Of a stretch of DNA of 64,000 nt, positions 57,287 through 64,000 are shown in pieces. Source of the stretch: Puffinus mauretanicus (lineage: Eukaryota; Chordata; Aves; Procellariiformes; Procellariidae); the NCBI GenBank assembly GCA_023333565.1, contig JAJKFH010000295.1, forward strand, positions 1,592,001 through 1,656,000, written 5' to 3'. How positions within the stretch are numbered: the first letter of the stretch is position 1; each line of letters begins with the position of its first letter. The notes under the pieces are model-generated. The model saw only the letters and a list, made by a program, of their open reading frames with translations, did not search any database and had not been told where the DNA came from. A program made the translations under genes and the position numbers.

Positions 57287-57338
57287 TTTGCATAAAGACC
57301 ATATTATATTTGCATAAAACTATGTTTGTTTGCATAAA
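57287..57338 (+). repeat. Three spaced copies of TTTGCATAAA
   Basis: Identical 10-mers start at 57287, 57309 and 57329, spaced 22 and 20 bases. The second is preceded by A, giving the exact octamer ATTTGCAT. The spacing is close to two helical turns, so POU or homeodomain proteins could align on one face. Confidence 0.7.
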
Positions 57339-58362
57339 CACTATATTACGACAACAAAAGTTCAAAACGACAAATTGAGATGGATGATGCTCTTGATACT
57401 TTGATTAACCATTCTGCACAACTAAGATTGCCAACATGAATGCAGTCCTCTTGATAAACACACTAGGAAGTGCATTTGAGAATATTTATTTTGACGTGCA
57501 TTTTTTAATTGGTCTTTCATTTCCAAGACAGTCATGGGGTTTGACGTTTGCAGAAGGAAAGCTCTGTAGTGGCATGCCTTTAAAACTCCTACCTAAGTTT
57601 ATTATCTATCAGTGAGATTGTGGAGAAGGTCCTAATATAACAGTAATTATTTTATTTTTATCAAGCTTTTAGTGACCAGAATCAGTGCGGTCACATACGT
57701 AATAAAATTTTCTGTAAACACATTTCAGAAAATTTGTTTCACATAAAAGTGCATAATGTATCAGAACAAAACCAAGTATCTTCTCGTGTGTCCCCCTTTT
57801 TGGAGGATGAGAAGACGATAAAGGAAAGAAATGTCAGTGATAATAAAAGGTCCTCAAGGTAATCAGCTTTAAAAATAAAGACATTTTTCATGTGGAACAA
57901 GCAGATCAACAGTGAATCTTGTCTGTCTAGTCCTGGGCATCTCTGCAAACATACTGAGGCGTTTGGAATTTTTCAAGTCTTAGATGGGCAGAAGTACGGC
58001 TGACAGAGAGAATGATAATTTATCATCCTAGTTCTCTAATTTATCACGCTTACCATCTCCACATGTAAGAAATACAGATCTGATGAAAATAAGGGTTTCT
58101 AATTTAGTGCCCATATTGTAAGATGACAGAAAGGAGCAAAGAAGCATAAAGCATCTTTTTGCTTCCCTGTGCCAGCTGCACATCACTTAGTACGTGTTGT
58201 GACTCTCATGACCTCTGACAGTGGTCTTCAAAGAAGTACTTGAATAGAGGGAACTGTCTGCTGGCCTCAAGAGGATGTTGAATGAGTTTTTCCTGGAAAG
58301 AAGATAATCATACTACTACCTCCTCTACTGCTACTAAACCTAATAATAATCCATTTTTGTCC

Positions 58363-58380
58363 AAAAAAAAAAAAAAAAAA
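58363..58380 (+). repeat. Poly(A) run of 18
   Basis: Uninterrupted A homopolymer in intergenic DNA. No retrocopy body is recognised upstream. Confidence 0.85.
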
Positions 58381-60155
58381 GAATTTTAAAATATCAAGAT
58401 GTGTACATGTACACAATATGTATAGTATCAGAATTGATGCGTAGTTACTCTGAGTAAAACCTCATTTTCACAGGTGAGTAGAAAGGAAGCTCTGAAACTG
58501 CCATGGAAACTCAAGGGATATATTAATTTAGGATTACCGTTAAACTCTTTTAAAGTGAGTGTTCAACCTCGAGAAAAAAAAGGATTATACAAGCTGGTCA
58601 CTGAATTTTTCTGAATCTTAAATAAACAAATTTGAACGTTACAAGAGTTGGCACCTCAAAAGATTTCAGGAAAAAAGCTGTGTAGTCAGACAGTTTCTCA
58701 CTTGTGTTTCATGTCAGTAATGCACAAGCAGCATTAGTAGGTGTTTGATGATTCATTAGAGATAAACAGAATAAGACAAGCACATGTAGATTCATGACAG
58801 CAGTAGCTGAAGAGATGATTTGCTCAACAAATCAGTGTTCAACCACCTGAATAGCTCAAGAGGTTGGGAAGGGATTGCACTTGAGCCTCAGGGAATGGGT
58901 TTCCACCTGCATCGACATGCCTGGATGTGCTGATGTCTAAATCCGGTGAGCTGCGTGTGAAAGCCGCACACTGAGCTCTGTAAGAGGCCAACACCTAAAT
59001 CACACCAGGACCCTCGATGGTCTTGCCCTGTCCAAAGAGCAGGAGACAATGTTAAGGTACAAAGTTTTAGTTCCATTGATGACTGTAAGGTTTGGCATCA
59101 CCCGTATGGCTAATAGGGTATCCCAGGCTAAGGGTGGTGGAGTCCTGGTCTATTAGAAAGGCAGGAATGAACCTTGAAGAGCACATTGGGTGTGAAAGCA
59201 GTCACATCTGATAGGAAAGTTGTAGCAGAGAGCATGTCAGATGGCACTTTCTGTCTTCTGTCCCAGACCTCATGCCCTACTGGTGGGCATTGTCACGCAC
59301 TGCCTTTCTTTCATGGTGTTCAGAAGGTATAACCAAGTATCCAAACCTCTGACTGAGAGGTTACGGGTGTGCTGTCAGCTCGGAGACTCTTTCCCTGGAT
59401 AATTGACTGTATCTGGGCCTGTGTGTCAGATTTGGGCAAAATGCGTTGGCTCCCGTGACGGTTAGAGCAGCTGCTTGGAGCTCCCTTCACACTTGTAACA
59501 GGTCTTACTCCAACCAGGAGGCTGCTCTTCCCCTTCGTTTAGGTGAGCAGCCTGCACCTTCCCCTGAGAAACTGATACAGATGTGGGTGAACTCTCTGGT
59601 TTTCCTCTGGGGCATGTTGTCTATATGTAATTCACAGCTCCATCCTTCTATTTTTCACTGCCAAGAAACAGGGTATGGAAAACATTGTGACTTCATTTGA
59701 GAGTAAAAGAAAAGAAGGTTTACTCCCCTTTTCCTTTCATGAAATCTTGAAAAATACAGTGAAAGCTTAGACACATCCTTATGGATACTGTGCCTGCAGT
59801 GCTTGCATACAGACATGCTTCCCGTGTGAGTGTACATATAGGCAAAACATCTTAAAGAAGAGCAGTCAGGTAAGTGACCTTTCCTGAGGGGAATTATGTT
59901 GTTGTTCAGATGCAATGAGTGTGTCCCACACTGTGTTTTGTTGGAGCAAGTCTCTAAAATGGTTTTCTGCCTGTGTAGCTGAGGGGATCTTGATAATTTA
60001 ATGGAGAGAGCTTTCCCTGAGATACCATGGTAATCGCTGTTGTACGGTGTCTGACAGCAGCATGCTGATAACTCAGTTTAGGTGTCCTCTAAGGTTGGAA
60101 AATTGCATTACGTAGGTTGCAGGTGGCCCTTTTTACTGGGATATATGCTTCCAGG

Positions 60156-60170
60156 TGACTCACGTGAGTC
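60156..60170 (+). promoter_or_regulatory. 14-bp palindrome with overlapping AP-1 and CACGTG E-box
   Basis: GACTCAC at 60157-60163 is followed directly by its reverse complement GTGAGTC. The centre TCACGTGA is the USF/MITF/TFE-type E-box. The left side with the preceding T forms TGACTCA, the AP-1 consensus. No gene start is visible nearby. Confidence 0.5.
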
Positions 60171-63100
60171 TTGAATTTCAAACAGTAGTTCCCAGTGTTG
60201 GCAAGCGTGAAGCACAGCAAATAGACCTTTGCTAGAATTATACATTGCCACTGTGACAGAAGTGTATAGAAAAAAAAACCCCAAGATTTTTATCCATTGA
60301 TTCTGAAGCCCAGATCTTGTTAAGAGCTTTGGTGTAAGTTGTGTAGCTGACATTCTTGTCTGGAACTTGCTGCAGTATAGTCAGCAAACCTCATCTCCTG
60401 TGGGAGCTAGCTCCCGTAACCTACAGAAATTTGATAAATATTCTGGAAACCTTGAAAAAGGTTGGAGGGAGGAGCTCAATATCAGTTTGGGAGTTGCCCA
60501 ACAGAAATTCTGCACACTTGGTGAAATATGATACGAAAATAAGTATTTTGTAAATCAGGAACCTCAAACTTACAGAAGTATAGGTATAGCAGCTAGAGTC
60601 ATGTTATTATTTTGAGCTGGTAGAGGTCCATAACCAATTTTCTTTTTAAAAGGAAAAGGAAACAATGCTCAAGTAATGTTCCCACGTACTAGGAGGGGGT
60701 CTGCCACATCTTATAACAATATGTCGGAAGAGATGTCCTTAAGGAAGCATAGACTGGTGAGAGCGAGATGGGATGGACATCTGTCTTGTGTATTAAGGTT
60801 GCCCTTCTCCAGGCATGTGTGTAGATCCTAACATGTCTCTTCTCCTTGCATAGTAGGAGGAGTGTAGCATACAGGTAGTTCTAAGGTGGCCAGTGCATCC
60901 TCCACTGATCAGAGCCCATTTGTTGAAACAGCGTAAGGTATGAAAGTATGCAACGCTGCACTGCTGTCCTTACTGCAGGAGTCACAGTATTGCAATTATA
61001 GATCCTTGATAGTAATTTGGACTTCTTTTACGTAGTAAGACTATACCAGGACGCTTTGTACAGCATACTCGGAGTCGCTGTGCAGTAAAAGCCGTGCTGC
61101 ATGTGAGCTCCCGAGGCTGGTGTGCAGCCTGTGCTTCCCCAGGCTGGAGATCCCATGGTCTTTTGGTGGCCTTTTAACTGGCTGCGGTGAGCTATGGTTC
61201 AAAAAACCGTATCTACCCTGTAGGGTTTAGTAGTTCAATAGGTAGTCTGAAAATAGGTCTGTCATAAAAAGAACATGACCTTCTTCAAGTTTTATCTGTG
61301 TGCGTGTGTGCTTGGGTTCATATATTGTACTGCCCTGATGTGTCTTATCTGACACTTTTCAAAAGATGCTAAGCCTTTGTGAAAGATGTGTGATGATTTT
61401 CTGCATATTTCATCTTGAAATTCCTGAAGTCCTAATAGTTCATTGCCCTGAACAATATTTTAATGTAAATTTTTCTACAATTGTAGCTTTAATTCATTTT
61501 TTTTACTTTGTTTTCTATATTGCAGAATCAGATATCTTTTTCCTCTATTCTTAACATGAACAAAATAATACATAATAAAATGGCTAATTTGAGGTTGCTA
61601 TTATATATACTACCAAAGTTGTGTTTGTCAGTATTAGGTTGTCCTTTTTTCTGCTTAAAATTAAAACATTAATGTAGCTTTCAGTAATAGGTAGTAAAAC
61701 ATCTTTATAAATATTTGAAAAGATGCTGTTCAATGAACTGTGCAAGACAGGAGACTGACCTCTCACAACTAATTAATTATCACAATCAGAGGAATTCCAG
61801 ACAAAGTACCCTCTCCAGCAATTTGAAAGCTAATTAACATTCATGTCTCGTAAAAGTCACTTGACTTCCAATTATGATTAAATATGCAAGGTCACTGGGA
61901 CACAGCAAGTGGAAGAGCTGAAAGTAATCCCCTAGTACTGTAATGACAGTTAAAAAGTAATGTCATGCACTGAAGGACTGTGCAAGAAATACGGATTACA
62001 CATCGTCGTATCCCACTGTGCCGTGTGAAGGACTGACGGGGACACCACCACCATCGGTGGTTTTGGCCCCGCTTCTGTAGACCAGCAAAATGCTTAACAT
62101 TTTATTTCCAAAACTGAATCACACTGGACAGTTACAGTTGTCCATAAGCCTAATCAAAATATTGTCTACCCAGTTTTAAGAATACCTGTCAAACTATATG
62201 ACTGCTCTCATTATGCATTTTACTATAAAATTAGTAAGCGTTAAAGGATTGAACAGCATCTCTTGTCACTGAATAGTCCTAATTAATCACATCTGACTGG
62301 ACCATAGCGCCTTTTGTTAAGGAATATCAAAATTGAAACAAACAATGTTACATTGCTTTTAAGGGACTGTGATCAATAGGGCAAACCCCTTTTTTTCATA
62401 CTAAGAAGTTCATACATCCATTAACGTTTGCATCTGCTGCTATAAGTATTTTAAAAATTGAATAGCATATTTCAATATTTGAAAATATCTTGAAAAATTT
62501 TCTTCTCATATCTTATAAAATAGACTTTTTAAAATATATTTTTTGAAAAATGAATATTTTAATGAAGGAACAAAATAATTTAGGTTAACAAGCACATTAA
62601 TGCTAAATGAAATAGCAAAACATTGACCATAATGACAATATAATCAAAAAGCAGCAATTATATTGCCTGTTTAAATAGCCATCTCCAATAAATACAGTAT
62701 GACAGCCTGAATCTTGTCACATATTATTGTATCACATCCTATTTTCGTGGACATCGTTATTATCAGAATTATTGTTACAGTCTACCAAAGAGAAAAATGT
62801 TGAGGTCAGTCACCCCGCGCTCATTGTCACTCCAGTGTGGTTAATTGCTATCACGTCAGCCAGGAACAAGCAATAACCTGTGAACACTGAAACTCTGTTT
62901 AGAGGCTGCATCGAGTGTGTTTATTTGTACAGCGTGATGTAAAATATGAAAGTTCACTGAAGAGGACACTTCACACTGAGATGTGCTCGGTACTCTCCAA
63001 AGGGGAGGGAGTAGGAAGCATTACCCTTCACTGGGACAAGGAGCAGTTAATTAGTCCATCAGGAAAGGAGATGGCTCTTGACCTAATAAAGCAACAGTTG

Positions 63101-64000
63101 TGTCTCAGAGGAAGTGAAATGATGCACTTCTTAATTAAGAATACCACCTACACAATCTTATAACAGCAAGTTTCAGAGAGCAAGATTAAATCTGGGACGA
63201 GCCTTTGGGGGACTTGCAAAATATGCTTGGCTACGTGAGCAAGTGTTGTGCGCTGAGAAGGGACTGTCTCCAAAGGTGCCACCTCAGAGGTGTGCAAAAG
63301 GACGGAGACTCCAGGAGGTGCGTGGAAGACTACATGCAAGTTACCTAAAATTAAAAAGGAAAAAGAATGAAACTACGATTTGGAGTTTTTTTCATTTGCA
63401 GCTACATGGTCTATTTTGAATGTTGATATTGCGAAGAAATACTTCTGTTTAGGTTTTCCCATAGCTGGCTGGAGCTTTGAGGGAGGTCAAGGTACAAGAT
63501 AGCAACCAGGAAGGCATGGCAAAACTGTAAATCAGACGATTGATACCACTTAACAGTTGCCTTGGCTTCACAGAGTATCCTCGAGAGGCTCCACGGAACA
63601 CCCAAATAAACCTCCACTGATGACACATGAGCCCTGTGAAGAGCCCCAACACACACATCAGGAGAGGATGAAGTCTCCTGCCCTCCACTGGCAAGCCAGA
63701 AGGTTTTACCAGCAGGCTGAAAAATACTGGGGACCACACTTAAACCCTAAAGACCTCCAGGGACTCTTGTTACAATGATTTTGTGACATTTCACTTTCTG
63801 TGCAAGGATTACAATCAGAAATAATAGTGGCGTGCTACACAAAGGAGGCTGAGTCCAGAATTATGTGCCCCAGATTCTGCCACTCGCAGATGAAAAATAC
63901 TAACAGCATTCCAGTGCAGCAAGTGGAAACAGAGTTATACCCCAGTACTTGCCTATTTACTAATCAGTTTTGGCTAACTGGGTATTCTGTTCAAGCGCTT

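Larger units (their letters stand above)
56186..64000. other. Intergenic region, no gene supported
   Basis: Open frames here are short (the longest is 108 codons, minus strand 63411-63737) and none shows a recognisable domain or splice context. A GC-richer stretch runs from about 58860 to 61200. Dense homeodomain/POU words occur at about 61770-62900. The region 3' of LRP1B in human is a gene-poor interval, which is consistent with this. Confidence 0.7.

Noticed and set aside
63411..63739. Overlapping 96- and 108-codon minus-strand open frames near the window end
   Set aside because: No domain, no poly(A) signal or splice context seen, and the two frames overlap each other; treated as chance.

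Overview
The window is a vertebrate nuclear genomic segment holding the 3' end of one large split gene on the + strand. I read it as LRP1B (low-density lipoprotein receptor-related protein 1B). Fifteen exons lie between 1277 and 53818. They join in frame through 14 GT-AG introns into 2022 coding bases (673 codons plus a stop). The conceptual product covers the end of the last YWTD beta-propeller, an EGF module closing it, a run of juxtamembrane EGF-like repeats, one transmembrane helix and a cytoplasmic tail with two NPxY motifs ending in E-T-V-A. The order and motifs match the LRP1/LRP1B C-terminus. The separate 33-codon tail exon at 51045-51143 is specific to LRP1B and argues against LRP1.

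Organism: the DNA is AT-rich. I see no Alu- or L1-like repeats, and the introns (0.3-10 kb) are short compared with the very long human LRP1B gene. This suggests a non-mammalian amniote, most likely a bird. That is inference; no recent bird CR1 element was recognised to confirm it.

Layout: 1-1276, part of an upstream intron; 1277-7801, propeller exons; 8314-8439, EGF exon after the propeller; 16935-34885, EGF-repeat exons; 45156-47457, juxtamembrane and transmembrane exons; 49882-53818, tail exons; 53819 to about 56185, 3' UTR with several possible polyadenylation signals; the remaining 7.8 kb, intergenic DNA with no gene I can support. The introns hold simple repeats, small palindromes and homeodomain-site clusters that may be conserved non-coding elements.

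The most interesting observation is an extra 114-base, phase 2-2 exon at 34772-34885. It encodes a complete additional EGF unit. As I remember the human LRP1B and LRP1 sequences, the neighbouring exons are joined directly there, giving six juxtamembrane EGF repeats; this locus would encode seven, or six by exon skipping. If exons are numbered back from the last one (human 91), the 33-codon tail exon falls at 90 as in human, and the new exon lies between the equivalents of 86 and 87.
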